Shown here piece by piece: positions 46,729 through 58,717 of a stretch of DNA of 64,000 bases; within the stretch, counting starts at the first letter, position 1, and the number at the start of each line of letters is the position of its first letter. Under the pieces are notes generated by a model, which was not told the origin of the DNA, made no database searches, and was given only the letters and a program-made list of their open reading frames with translations. The position numbers and the translations under genes were made by a program. The stretch is from contig JAKTNV010000004.1 of assembly GCA_022747635.1 (NCBI GenBank), forward strand, positions 25,363,179 through 25,427,178, given 5' to 3'. The stretch comes from Hetaerina americana (Eukaryota; Arthropoda; Insecta; Odonata; Calopterygidae).

Positions 46729-46899
46729 TCTCACAAATTCACTGAAAACGTTCCCTATTAATGACTGCCAAGAAATACTAACCAACATAGCATGTTCAAA
46801 CTTGAAACATATGCTTTATAATTTGCATACTTTCTAATACAATGATATTTTTCAAAAAACTACCGCCATCTCTTGGTCAGGCCATGTACTCTTGGTCCT

Positions 46900-47568
46900 T
46901 CCCAAGTAAATGGTTGAATTTTTTTGAATAATTATTTAAGCTTTAGTAAATGATATCCAACCAGTGTACTAAAAAATAAATGGGTGTCTGTATTTTTGGT
47001 AGATAATCATGAAAGTATTAAGGTGGAGCACATTTAACCTTTTTATTCCATGAAAAAGAAATTTTCTACCTTACTATTTAAAGTAACTATATATTTGGTC
47101 CCTCAAATAGTCACCAATTAACTTAAAATGAAGGCTGTTTAACCATCATCAAAACAGCATAGGATAGTGCTTACTCTGGGCTCTCTCAACTGAAAAATAA
47201 AGATATTTTGGAAGGGTACCATAATTACTGTAAAAGAAAAATTCAAGTCTGTCCTGAAATCCAGTACACATTTTAAGCATTAGAATGCAGTATGGATTCT
47301 GGTTGAAAAATTGAAAAGAATATTGGAATATGGGCCTATTTAAAAGAAAGTATATTCAAGTATGATTTCTTGTGCATTATGGACAGAAATTATACTTTTT
47401 ATCAACAAAATAGATGAATGGATTTTGAAAGTTCATGGATATAATCTGAGTTTCAAAATTTTATAAGTAATGTTTTTTTGCAATGAACTTTGACTAATGA
47501 ATTCATCTAGCAATGAAATGAAAACTGAAATTTTTGGCCTTTTACATGGTATTGTAAACATAATATAG
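46900..47568. other. Unassigned AT-rich sequence
   Basis: Nothing recognised. Confidence 0.4.
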
Positions 47569-47680
47569 CACAAACCGTATAGTTTCAGGCTTAACCTCGT
47601 GGAAACTTTCCACTTAGGAGAGGAATGATAATAAGCACTTGTGATCTCCCATATAATATAGTGGAAGTCACAATTGTTAA
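47569..47680 (-). repeat. Decayed copy of the Penelope-type terminal repeat
   Basis: On the minus strand GTTTCCACGAGGTTAAGCCT followed by GAAACTAT matches the tail of the repeats at 10775-10795 and 27985-28018. A weak GTGGAA/TTCCAC inverted repeat precedes it. The ribozyme-like core is absent. Confidence 0.45.
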
Positions 47681-48045
47681 TAATAATTTCTCTGCTTTGA
47701 CATAACACCAAGGACAATCACAACATCTAACCTAAGTGAAGGAAAACCCACCAAATTATGAATTAAGCCTCTGACCTGGTTAGCAGGAAGGGATGTTACC
47801 CTTTCGCCAAGGAAGCTAGCAGAAGTAGTATATTTTATGAAATTGGAAAGTGTGTTAAATGTAATATTTCTATAAGCGAACATGCCTATTCATTCAGAAA
47901 TTAATTTTTATGAAAAAATTCCAGTTTTAGAGTAATTTCAATAATATAGAAGTGTTATTGGTAATGACATTGTAGTATTAATATTTAGGTCTTAAAGTAA
48001 ACTATGGTTAACTCAAGACCAAGGACAGGACCCAAACCATGGACC

Positions 48046-48370
48046 TAGTGTGGGTCGAGGTAGCCCAGGGTGTAGAGCGTTGGACTACTGACCGGAGGGG
48101 AACCCGGAATCCTCCTGGTCCCGGATTCGATTCCCGGGTAAGTCTCTGGGCACCTGCGGCTTCACCCAAACTTTGTGATTTAACCTTGGCTTTGAACAGT
48201 TAACCTTGGCTTTGTGAATTTTTGGGTACCTGGGAAACCTTTACCGGCACAGGGAAAGGAACTGGCCCCCCTACCCTGATGTGTGAATTTCACACGCCGT
48301 GTAGGGCTTAGTACTGGGTGAATCTTCCAAACCGGCCTTCAAGTTGATTACTTTGTTAATGGTTTTTAGT
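48046..48370 (+). mobile_element. tRNA-derived SINE, family 1, full length
   Basis: The head has an A-box-like TAGCCCAGGGTG (48061-48072), an anticodon-arm-like GTTGGACTACTGACC and a B-box-like GGATTCGATTC (48123-48133). The body shares GTACCTGGGAAACC, TACCGGCACAGG, GGCCCCCCTACCCTGATGTG and GGCTTAGTACTGGGTGAA with the copies at 10316 and 32126, ending TTAATGGTTTTTAG. The pol III promoter boxes are probably still recognisable. Confidence 0.85.
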
Positions 48371-48489
48371 TGTAAAGTAGGGAAAATACTGGATGGAGCA
48401 TGTTGGACACTAGGTTAAAAAGTTTTAAAAAATCTCCGAAGAGCGCGCAGGGGAATTAGCGGAGTGGAAGTAGTGGCGTTAGCTATAGG

Positions 48490-49250
48490 AAACGACGTCA
48501 TTTTCAGTAGTCACCAAGCATTGGTCTGGTGAGCATCGAGGTTTGTCGTTGAAACCTTCTTCAAGAACGAGTGTGTAGTGGCGACGCAGGGAGCGCCGTG
48601 GTCTACCGATGAAGCGCATTTTCACCTTTCCGGCTTAGTAAATAAGCAAAATTTTCGTTACTGAACGCCTGACACCCCTTGCGAACTTCATCCAAGACCT
48701 CTTAATAGCCCCAAATTGACAATTTGGTGAGGTGTGTTCTCCATAGGCATTATTGGGCCTTGCTTTTCTGAATCTCGAGGTTCAACTGTTACTGTGAACT
48801 CAGTGCGCTATTGTGAGATTCTGGTGAACTTTTTACTCCCCTAAATGGAAGATGGGAGAGTATTATGAGGAATATGACACAGAAGCCTTTTGGTTTCAAC
48901 AAGATGGTGCTACGGCTCATGCCGCCCGTCGGTCACGCCAAATCCTGCGAGAAGAATTTCCCGGCCGCCTGATTTCCTTACGAAGGGCTATTCCATGCCC
49001 CCCTCGCTCCCCGCATTTGAGCCCATGTGATTTTTTTTTGAGGATTACAAAGCTGAGGTGTACAAAGTTCGACCAAGGACCTTGGAAGCCCTTAAGGAGT
49101 AAATTAAAGATGTCATCGCGGGAATGACGCAAGATATGCTGAGAAGAGTTTTCAAAAACTTTTTGAACGACTCAACATGTGCATATTGCTCACCAAGGTC
49201 GTCACCTGGAGGAAATAAATTTTAAAGCTTAATGAAAAAAAATGCATTAG
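48490..49250 (+). mobile_element. DD41D-type mariner relic with internal deletion
   Basis: Broken frames read HRGFVVETFFKNECVVATQG (N-terminal DNA-binding region), then directly TDEAHFHLSGLVNKQNFRY (first Asp, about 48608), GIIGPCFSESRGSTVTVNS, FQQDGATAHAARRSRQIL (second Asp, about 48903) and SPHLSPCDFF (third Asp, about 49024). 41 residues separate the last two Asp, which marks a DD41D lineage distinct from the other mariners here. A deletion joins the N-terminal region to the catalytic domain, and there are stops. Confidence 0.75.
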
Positions 49251-49741
49251 TTGTAGTTTTCAGGAATGAAATCTTTTTTAATTATCTTAGTTGAGTTTTT
49301 TCCAATCCACCTGTCAGATCAGGGAGTCTATTGTCTCGCCCTGTACAAGCTGCTACTATTTAACTCATAGCTTGGGAGTTGTGAAGGAACAGTTAGAGTT
49401 AACTCAATATAAGTTGCTCAAGGCTTGTCATGGGCTGATTAGATTAGTACAGTTGAGAGATGGGAGCAGTGCATTTTGGTGGTCTAGGTTATGTCTTCCG
49501 CTGAAATATATTTGCTCCCACCACTCATCTATTTAGCAGTATTATAACCAGTCCTTCATCACACAAAGATACCTTCAAGTAGGGCTTTGACTTCAACTGT
49601 TCCTCTTTTTCTTAGCCTCAAGATTTGTTCATTAATTAAATATACACATGAAGTGCATTCATTCTTCACCCGCAAAATTATGGTTAGTTTAATGAGACGA
49701 AATGAGTATGCTAATTAAGTATACAATATTGAATGGAAGTA

Positions 49742-50125
49742 TGAGGGTAAGTCAATAAGAAATCGCAAACGTCGGTAAGACTAACGCAGGAGCTGCCAAA
49801 AACATTTCTTGGGAACACTCAAGAGCATCCACCGTTAAGTCTCGACTTACCCACCACCGATTTTCATCTGCTCAGACTCCTGAAAAATCATTTGGGTGAC
49901 TGATGCTTTGAAAATTATGATGCCGTAGTCCAAGAGGTAACTCGTTGGCTTCGACAGCGAATAAAAAACTTCTTTGCTGCTGGCTATCAAGGGCTTGTAA
50001 AGAGATAGGATAAGTGTTTGAATGCACAGGGTGAATATGCAGAAAAGTAAAATAAAATTCAGGAAGTTACTTTGATTATAATTGCTTCTATCCAGTTTTG
50101 CGAGTTATTTATTGACTTACCCTAG
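49742..50125 (+). mobile_element. 384-bp internally deleted mariner
   Basis: Ends carry AGGGTAAGTCAATAA inverted repeats with TA on both sides (49740-49741 and 50126-50127). Inside, only the transposase C-terminus survives: FHLLRLLKNHLGD, then after frame breaks WLRQRIKNFFAAGYQGLVKR and DKCLNAQGEYAEK. It is a MITE-like derivative of yet another mariner lineage. Confidence 0.75.
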
Positions 50126-50435
50126 TACATACAATCAAACGATCACAGTTAACTTTTAACTCATTATAATCAGTTATTCGTGAGAATAGTTTTAATAAAT
50201 AATTATAAAAGATCCGGAAAAAAATATGAGACTTGTCCTTCTGCGCACGAACTGCTTGACGGATCACAATCGATGAGGTGTCGCCTTATAGCGGCATCTG
50301 CGAGAAGTAACTCAGTGCCTTGTTCGTGGCCCTATCTCGACTTGTTGCTGCACAACCGCGATTCTTGCCTGAGCTTGCACACAATTACTGTACTAATTCT
50401 CGAGTAAGTAAGAATGACGATGTTACGTGTGTGAA

Positions 50436-50690
50436 TTGAATTTTGGTTTCGCCTCGGGAAAGGTGCAGCTGAAATTTATGCAATGGTTCATGAGGCATAC
50501 GGTAATGCATCCATGGTCACAGTGTTGAGGCAAAGGGGTGGAAGGGTCCATTTTTCCCAAGACCCAAAAAAGTTCGGATGTCGAGATCAAACGTGAAGGT
50601 GATGTTGATCGTTTTCTTCGATTAGGAAGGGATTATTCAGTATTAATATGTCCCAAAAGGGCAAACGGGGCAGCATTATATAGAGGGGAA
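50436..50690 (+). mobile_element. Mariner relic fragment
   Basis: GKGAAEIYAMVHEAYGNASM resembles the N-terminal region. After a junction the frame gives PRPKKVRMSRSNVKVMLIVF, then EGII and YVPKGQT, the start of the catalytic domain. Everything else is missing. Confidence 0.55.
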
Positions 50691-51719
50691 TAAATTATAC
50701 GGTATACTACAAGTATCCAGATGCCACTGGGTCTTATCTCGCTAATGACGTTCCTATGCCCATGCATGCACATGATCAGTGGTGCCCAAGGCCGTGGCCA
50801 GGGAGCCAGGTCATGATGAATTATGCCATTCAAGTTCTCAAAAGGCTGCCTGGCGCACACGTGGAAGAATTAGTGGCAAAGACCTCTTGTAACATTTTAG
50901 GTTGAGTAGAGAATTTTTTACTCCATTGCCACTAACAAAAGTTGAAATTTTTACTATATGTTTTTAATGAGCTAAATTATTTCTTCGCGAAAGTTACTCT
51001 GGAGCACTGACCTTGTCCAATGGTTCCTTTGAAAGCAAAAAATAGCTGTATGACTAAATTTAAAAATGAAATTTGATAACCAATTATATTTTGTTATGAA
51101 TAGCATGTGAAAAGGGAATATACTGCATCAGGAGATCAACGGTAGAATAACCCTCAAACAGTTGGTTTTAACCGATTGGCATACATCTAGTAAACTTATT
51201 GTCACAAGCTTTTACCCAAAAGACAAGACAATTTCAGATTAAACTATCCTGAAAGTTATGTGACCAACAAAGAGTCAATTTTGTGCGTGGGGCTTAAATA
51301 AGGGGCTACATATGGTGAATTGATCGGCAGAAGAATAACGTTCATTGATACAAATTTTATTTGTTGTTCTCCGAAAAATGAGTATGCGTGTACTATTTCT
51401 AAGGACTGATTCATGAAAAGCGCCTTTTGTTTTTCAAATATTAATAGTGCATTATGATATTATTGCCTATCGATCCGTTACAAAAAACTCTACTTTTTAA
51501 CTGTATACGGTATCGCAATGTGATCTAAGCGTACAATTGGATGCCATCTTAGGTTCGGGCTACATATGAGTAAAATAAATGTGCCGGAGATTGCTTTCAA
51601 TATTCTAATGTATTTCGTGTTTTAAGATATATATAGTGAGTATATTTATTCGCACATGTTTTCCTTCAAATAGTGTCGATACCGCCTATCTCTTCGCGGA
51701 CCCTAATTTTTAATAAAAT
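50691..51719. other. Unassigned AT-rich sequence
   Basis: No feature recognised. Confidence 0.4.
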
Positions 51720-53460
51720 ATTTGGTTCGAGTTAGTTTTTTTCCACATGCCCGTCACACGTTTTCACTTAATCCACGCCCGGCCTCGATCTTTCTCACAA
51801 TTCTCGAGACGACACCATGGGGCCATCGCAATAAAGAAATAAAAGAAATCGCTTCCCTGCCTCAGCGCCTTGCTTATCACGGCCCCAACTCTCTCCCTTT
51901 CCCACCTCCCTCCCTCCCTGTCCTCGCCTATCTCCTGCGCGCAGACGCCATGTTTCTCCCCTTCCTCCCGATTTCCCGCCTTCTCCCTCCCCTCCGACGC
52001 CCATGTGTCGCGGCGACGGCGCAAACTCGGGCTCTCATCATTCTCTCCTCTGCTCTCCTCGAAGAGGGAGCCCGCAGCCTCTCCCTCGGACGGCGCTCTG
52101 CGAGACGTGACAGCCCGACGCCGGGGCCGCCTCCTATACCCCCGCGTCACCCTAAATCCTCTCGAGACCCCCTCTTCTTAAACCTCGCTCACACTCGCCC
52201 ACTTCCCCCCTCCACCTCCGGACAATCCCCGCCCGAGAGTCGAAGAGGACGGGCACCGCCCTCTCCTCTTCCCTCCCTTCCCGCCCACGGTGAGAGAAAA
52301 CATCCTATTCCTTTTTTTTAACCCCTTCTCTCACCGGAGGGAGGGGTGAGGCGAAGAGGTGGGGGGCAGGAGTGAAGAGAGGGAGTCGGGAAAGAGAAAC
52401 AAAAGGGGAGGGACGGGTGGTACCAAGAGGGTAAGCGCATCTCTTCTTGTGCAGACACCAGGGACAGCACCCAGGCCGGGAGTCCTCCGATGGCAGGGGA
52501 AGAGACCCGAAGGCCGAGCGGTGTGGAGTGAGCGATTTGGGAAATAAAAGAGAGGCCACGTAAGTCTCTGGGCTCCTTTCACTCCCTGCTGTCTATCTTT
52601 TTGACGCTCTCTACCTGTCGCTTTATTTCGCTCAAGTGTGCTTACCTGTCTGTTTATTTTTCCCTTTCCCCCCCCCGTCCCTATGGTAACGCTCCGTCGT
52701 ATTGCGTCCTCATGCATGACCTGCCTTGGTGTGTGCGTGCGAGTGAGAGAGAGAACGTCAACCATCGCCACCTCCTTATTCTCTGCCTCCACACCATTCT
52801 CTCCTCCTGCTCCTCATCCTCCCAACACTCTCACCGAGTCGCCAAACGAACACACGATGCGGGCCAGCGCGATCGATAAGCGGGAAGGAAGGGGTTTGGC
52901 TCTTGTGAGTGGAGTTGTAGCGGAACAGGAGGACTTTAGTTTCTCTCTGGTGTATGGGAAGAGAGGGAAAGGGGGACATAGGGTGGGAAAGAGGGCCTCG
53001 GGTGGCTGTTGTTGTTCCACTTGTCCTCCCCAAAGCCCCGCTAAGATACTTCTCTCGGTGTCGTCAAGGTGGATGAGGGGGAAGGGATGAAGAGCGACTC
53101 GGAAAAACGAAAAGGCCAACCCTTCCCCCGCATGAACGCATCTCTCTCTTTCTCACTCACACATATTCTTCTCGACCCCTCAATCCTTGCCCCTCGTGCA
53201 CCCGAGGGTAAATTATGCGAGTGTCTTTTCGACGCATCTTCCTGTCTTTCTCGAAGCGCCTCCCTTTTTATGACAAAAAAATGGAAGGAAAACGCTTCCC
53301 ACGCGAAATTCTGTTAGCCTGGCACCTGCACTTTTTTTTTGTGCTGCACACGTTTCCTTCGCTCGCAGCTTTCCGAGCGGTTTCTTTGATTTCGCGCTCG
53401 GGAGAAATGTTTATTTTCGTCTCTGGGATACGGAGGGTGCGTGACGAAGTCACGTCAGTG
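51720..53460. promoter_or_regulatory. Large GC/CpG-rich island
   Basis: Abrupt GC- and CpG-rich composition with long pyrimidine-rich runs on the + strand (51880-52310) and purine-rich runs after 52330. Candidate splice donors CACG|GTGAGA (52289) and CCAC|GTAAGT (52559/52560) are present. Overlapping open frames occur on both strands, but none has a domain I know, and their low-complexity Ser/Pro/Arg content fits composition rather than coding. It may be a promoter and first exon of a gene outside the window. Confidence 0.4.
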
Positions 53461-55464
53461 TATTTCTGTTGTAACTTCATCGATCGTTTATTTCGGTTTC
53501 CGCTTGTTGGTGGATTTTTTTACGTTGAGTCTTCGCATTGGATTTTTACCAGTGCCTTTCAAAAATGAAAGCATTTCAAGATGCAAAAATTGCTGAAAGG
53601 GCGCTTTAATTTCAGTGTATTCTGAGCATTGAAGTAGGTTAGTCAACTGAGTAACTTCGGAAGCTCGGTGCGTGGGGCCCCTCTTCGCTCAATATGTCTT
53701 GATTTTTATGAATAATTTCACCAGTTGCAGTATTTTCATGCTTCCCTATCTTTCACTCTTCTAAACTTTTTATACGCGAATATTATTTATTTAAGGATAC
53801 AACCAGAACATAATTACAGTTCTATGGATGCTTAGACAATAGTCTTTTGTGATAGCAAATAGAGTGTAACCATAATTGTTGAATATAAATGTGACCAAAT
53901 TTAGTGTTATTCGCAGGTGTCAAATGAAATTTAGTTAGGTATTTTAATGGTAAAAATGATATTTCCTAGGTTTTTGGCTATCCATATGGGGACTTCCAGA
54001 ACCGCAGCGGTTGATGCCAAAATCTGTACAATGCCGTCCCTATCCATGCGATGATGTTTGGAAGCGAACATTTTGGTAGTTTATTGGTTTAATCATAGTC
54101 GTCATCAAATTTCCTTTCGTGTGATCAATACTATTAAGAGTCCAAGAGTTCGTAAGTTTATCCTTCAGTTTGTGAATATAAGTTACAATTGATCACTGTG
54201 TATGCATGGGTGCATTTGTCATCGTAATTGGATCGGATACTTCATGACTAACAAGATTGGCTATATTTTCTCGAGTGCTGCATTTTTTACCCTGAGATCA
54301 ATACTCATTCAAAGTCTGTCCGCGAGCGAAGTTTCATTTACCAATTAAAAAAATAAAATCATTTTTCCTTAAAGTTACCTCTCTTCCAATGCTTTTTTTA
54401 TCACACAGCAAATGTTCTACTGGATAATTTTACGCTGTTACTGCTGCGTTGAGTAGGTACGAGATATGTTAAATGACAGCATCTTTGGTAGCCGTCTACT
54501 TCGTGCAATGAACCCGCAAAATTCTCGATCATAAATGCACCTGAATGTAATCACTATCAGACTTGTTTTGGTAGGATAAATATATGAGAATTTTCTGGAA
54601 TTGAAGGATCCCCTGATTTTTCTCTCCTTTTATAGCCTTCAGTATACGAGTATGTTGAATTATGTTGAATAATTGAAGTATGTTGAATTGTGTTTTACAA
54701 ATTAGTGTATTGCAAATTAATCTCTAAACAGCAGTATTATGCTGAATTCTTCGGATAACTATTCAGCTGCAACATCTAACTTGGCATATTTGTCCATGCC
54801 CTATGCTTTTAGGTAGGACTATGGTAATATTAGGCAAAACACTTTTTATATACTTAACACATTAATATAGAATCATCACCGACATTAAAATTGTGTCATC
54901 AAATTTTATCGTCCATATTTGTTTCTGATATGCTCAGTAAAATTATCAAATAGCTCGGTACATTTGGTCACAATGATGACACATTATTTTGTATTTCGTT
55001 GCCACAATGGTCAAAGAAAGTTTTCTAATTTTGGCATTTGAGTAATTTTCAATGTCCATTCTATCACATTGTAAGTAATTTGTTGTAGTATAAAATAACC
55101 TGGATCAAACAGCTGGATGAGAATTAGTCTCCACGTACTTGACAAAATAAATACATATCGGCAACAGGATGGTGGAAGCGTGACACAAAGCATGCCAGTG
55201 GGATTATAACCAATTTTAATTGCAGGGGAACTATGGAAAACTGGCTATAGCATTAAATACCAAATTACCCGTTGAGGGAAAATACACTCATTGGAGGGGA
55301 AATGTGAACAACGGAAATATCATTCAATACCAGCTTATTCGCGAATATTTTCCATCACATCAATACACCACGTAAGTTGTTTAAGTAATACTCATATTAC
55401 ACAGAATAATATTGCGAGATTTTTCAAGTATTAGTCTCCTCGTGAACTTAATAAAAGAAAATGA
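53461..55464. other. AT-rich spacer with a local duplication
   Basis: Mostly featureless. At 55220-55352 two units of about 65 bp share GGGGAA, CATT-AATACCA and TTA--CG blocks in the same order, an old tandem duplication. Confidence 0.4.
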
Positions 55465-55580
55465 AAATCCACCGAATGATTTTTATTGATTCACCAAAAA
55501 TAATCATTCTGTGGATTTGCACTTTCTTCAATTAAGTTCATGATGGAATTCAACACAGTTCATCCAGAAACTGTATAATT
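55465..55580 (-). repeat. Hairpin copy of the Penelope-type terminal repeat lacking the ribozyme core
   Basis: AAATCCAC-GAATGATT at 55465-55482 pairs with AATCATTCTGTGGATTT at 55501-55517 around a short loop. The following GATGGAATTCAACACAGTTC-ATCCAGAAACTG matches, with changes, the GAAGGAATTCCACAAAGTTA-GCCTGAAACTG tail of the element at 10768-10798. The CUGAUGA/GAAAC core is absent. Confidence 0.5.
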
Positions 55581-56199
55581 CATTATTTACCTCGTGGGGA
55601 AATAATAGCACTATTTGACACCTCTTGGTGGAGAATATATCGCCAAGGAAAATAAACCTGTAGCAGTGCGTGCAGCTTCCCGTTCAGTCGCATCTCTATA
55701 TTTGAAATTGAGCGGCGGATTTCGAAGAAGCTTAATGCGCATTTTTTTAACAAACCGAAAAGCATATTTCAGTATTTCGCGGATTTCGATACTATCCACC
55801 ACACGTGAACATTGATTCTTCCTGGTGAAATGACCAGAGTGTGGCAATCATGCCTGTTGGTCGAAGGAATATGTTTCTTGTAATGGTCATTCGCGAAGGA
55901 AAATTTCTTAATATGCAACTCCTGTACCAGGGGCTCCTCATGCGGCAGTGAATATGATTCCTTATTTTACTTGCAACTAGAGAGAGATAGACAAGGGCAT
56001 ATAAATCCATCCTATGTTCCATAACTTGAAATTTTACATGCACTCACGCATTATACTTCCGCGATTTTCTCGCTTATAGAAGAATGGAACTGATTCGAAG
56101 CTTTCAAGAGAGTATATCTCCTGGGAATTTAACCAAAAAGGGCGTATATTTCATGGTAGGCTAGCTCACATAGAATTCCCAATTGATGCATATTCGCTG

Positions 56200-57060
56200 G
56201 CCCTGAAGAACAATGCCCCACCGAGCGTATTGCAAAAACACTCCCGTACCCACTCTCGAAAACGGCCCATTAGGAAAACGGATACGTGGCCGTGGGTCGA
56301 AGTCATGGTGCTAATCGGCGGTGGAGGGGTGAAGTTTTCACGGCATATATATCCTTCCGAAAGGAGAGGCCGATAGAGAGAGGGGGGGAGGGTGATTAAT
56401 ATCTCTCGCTCGCTCCCTCCATAGGAAAAGGCGGACGACACGATATGAAAATGTATCCAGGAGCGCTTTCGTCTCTCCTCCCTCGGAAAGTCGGGCTCTC
56501 TGCTCATTAGGGAGATTAACGGGAAGAGAGAGAGAGAGGTCCCCTTTTTTTGCCCCCCTCATCAAAGTCGCGGGAAGGGACAGAGGGAGCGAGGGGGGGA
56601 AACGGGGGTCTCTGTCCGCCCCCGCGTTGTCCTCTCCGGGTCTCATTTCGAGATGATGCGAAGGTTTCCCTCGAGGGTAGGAGGGGTTGGGATGGGGGCG
56701 TGGCAGAAGGTGGTGCTGGTGGGTGGGAGGGGGCTCATGTAGTGTACATCCAGCTTTCTTTTGTTTCTCTTCTCTCTCTCTCGTAGCAGTTCGAATGTTG
56801 GTCATGCCCGCGCAGGTGTGAATGGACTTTACATCCCATACGCCCCCACGCTTCCCGGCCCAAACCGTATTCCCTCACCGAGCCCGCCCCATGCCCTTTC
56901 AGCACACGTTGCTTCTGCTCCCTCGGCCCGGCCTCGGTTTTTTTGTCTCCTGATATCACTGCCCGCCTCCTCCTTCGACCCTTACTGCCCCCCCTCGGCG
57001 CCGGTACTAAGGTCGATCGCAAGGGAGCAGTTTGATAATAAGTTTTTAGCGCCATATGGA
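56200..57060. promoter_or_regulatory. GC/CpG-rich island
   Basis: GC-rich block with strong strand asymmetry (GA-rich at 56520-56720, C-rich from 56820). No recognisable coding domain. Similar in character to the islands at 2880, 51720 and 60750. Confidence 0.35.
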
Positions 57061-58717
57061 TACCCTAAATCGGCGCAAAAAATGTTTTAGGCTTCTCCAC
57101 CCAAAGTCGCGTGATTGCATTAGATGAATATAAAGCAAGTTTAAGTGTTTTTTGAAATAATTTCAGCTGCTAACCTTTGTATAGGGATGGCATATTCTCT
57201 GCCCACCTGAATCATTAAACCAATCTGTTTGCGCAGTGTATTCCTATGATCGATTGAAATCAGACTTACGTCGAGTGTTAATTCATGTGAATTGCTCATT
57301 ATTTTAATGAAATATTTACCTTTTAGGTCACTTTTGTCTATGGATTTAATGTTCCATAAATGAGCTACCTCTTGCTTTGATTACAGCGAATGGGTTATTC
57401 GATTTCAAATTTCACCATAACCTTTTTTGCTGGAACCAAATACTCTCGAGTGAAATATTTTGCTACAGAAATTCCTCGCTAACCGCGAGAGTTACACTCC
57501 TTTCAATTACCGCGACCGGCAAAATCGGTATTGGTGAAGTGAATGTTGTACAGAAAAAAGTTTAGCTTTAAAATTATAAAACTGCTGTAAATACCAAAGC
57601 AAGATGAAATGAAACTTCATTTTCCCTTTGCACTGCGATAAAATGACAAAAAATTCAATTGCTGGAAAATAAATTTGAAAGAGACAATTAACTCGGGGAT
57701 GTAATAGAATTTCCGGGGAAACCGATTTTTGTCGGAAAACTCATGCCGGCGGCGGCGAAACAATACATTTGACTAAACGCTTATGCTCAAAATCAAGGTA
57801 GGGAAAACCAATGTTCTGCGAATAGGTTGCGGTTTAGCAAGATAGTCCCATTTATTTTCTCTTTCAACCCATCGCAGTACCAGTTTTTTTATTCTCGACG
57901 GCGTTAGTGTTCCAAAATCGGTGTTTTATTGGTGATAAGATTGTGACAAAATGGTTAAACAATAGGGATTTTGGGAGAACCCCTATGCTTAGATGATATA
58001 TTTTAGGTGGTATTTTAAGATCTCAACAATTTTACAAAACAATGATGCTTGCATGTCCCCCAATCTGTTTCTGTTCGGAGTGGGAACAGTTAACAAAAGC
58101 TTGATACGTACTTGTATAATATGCTAAGAAAGGGTGTGTCTGCGCATACCTCCCTAGTATTGGAGCGAGGGAAACGGTATCTCGGCTATCAAGACAGTCC
58201 CTTCAGAAGGGATACTAGCTTGTTCAGAATAGTGAAAGAGGACTTCGGGTTTCGGTGTACACTTATGACATCCTGGTGGAAATGTGATCATATTTGCCGG
58301 TAGAATGCCGTAACGGTTTGTTAGCGCGTGACGCAGGCAAAATGTTGGTATTTTCATTATTTTTAAAGGTTACGTTTAGGTTAACGTAAAGGTTTTCATA
58401 ATGAGTAGATCGTGGCAATAATGGCACAATTACAAAATTAGACTTAATTCTCGGGATGTATCATATCATCTTAGGGTGCACGAAATTTCATGGAGTGGAT
58501 TTCTCGTAATGTTGGGGATATGTGGAACGGCACTAGCTAAATGTAGGTGTAGTGTTTGATAGGCTAGCCGAAATTGCTAAAACCATCTGTGAATTAAACT
58601 GCCAAGACATCAGAAAGGGAAGGTCAGAACAAAGGTGATATTTAGTCGAATTAAATTGATTTAATATAGCGTAATAGACATTGTGTGGGACGGTCTGAAA
58701 AAGTAAATCTTGAACTA
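57061..58717. other. Unassigned AT-rich sequence
   Basis: No feature recognised. Confidence 0.4.

Noticed and set aside
52559..52577. GTAAGTCTCTGGGC shared between the second island and the SINE head at 48138-48151
   Set aside because: The match is too short and the flanks do not align with the SINE.
51722..53568. Frames of 80-199 codons in the second island
   Set aside because: Same reason; they overlap on both strands and consist of biased residues.
7975..55580. CRISPR-like regularly spaced repeats among the recurring motifs
   Set aside because: The repeated motifs are dispersed transposon ends, not regularly spaced short direct repeats, and the DNA is eukaryotic.
56338..57090. Frames of 100-155 codons in the third island
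   Set aside because: Composition effect, no domain, mutually overlapping.
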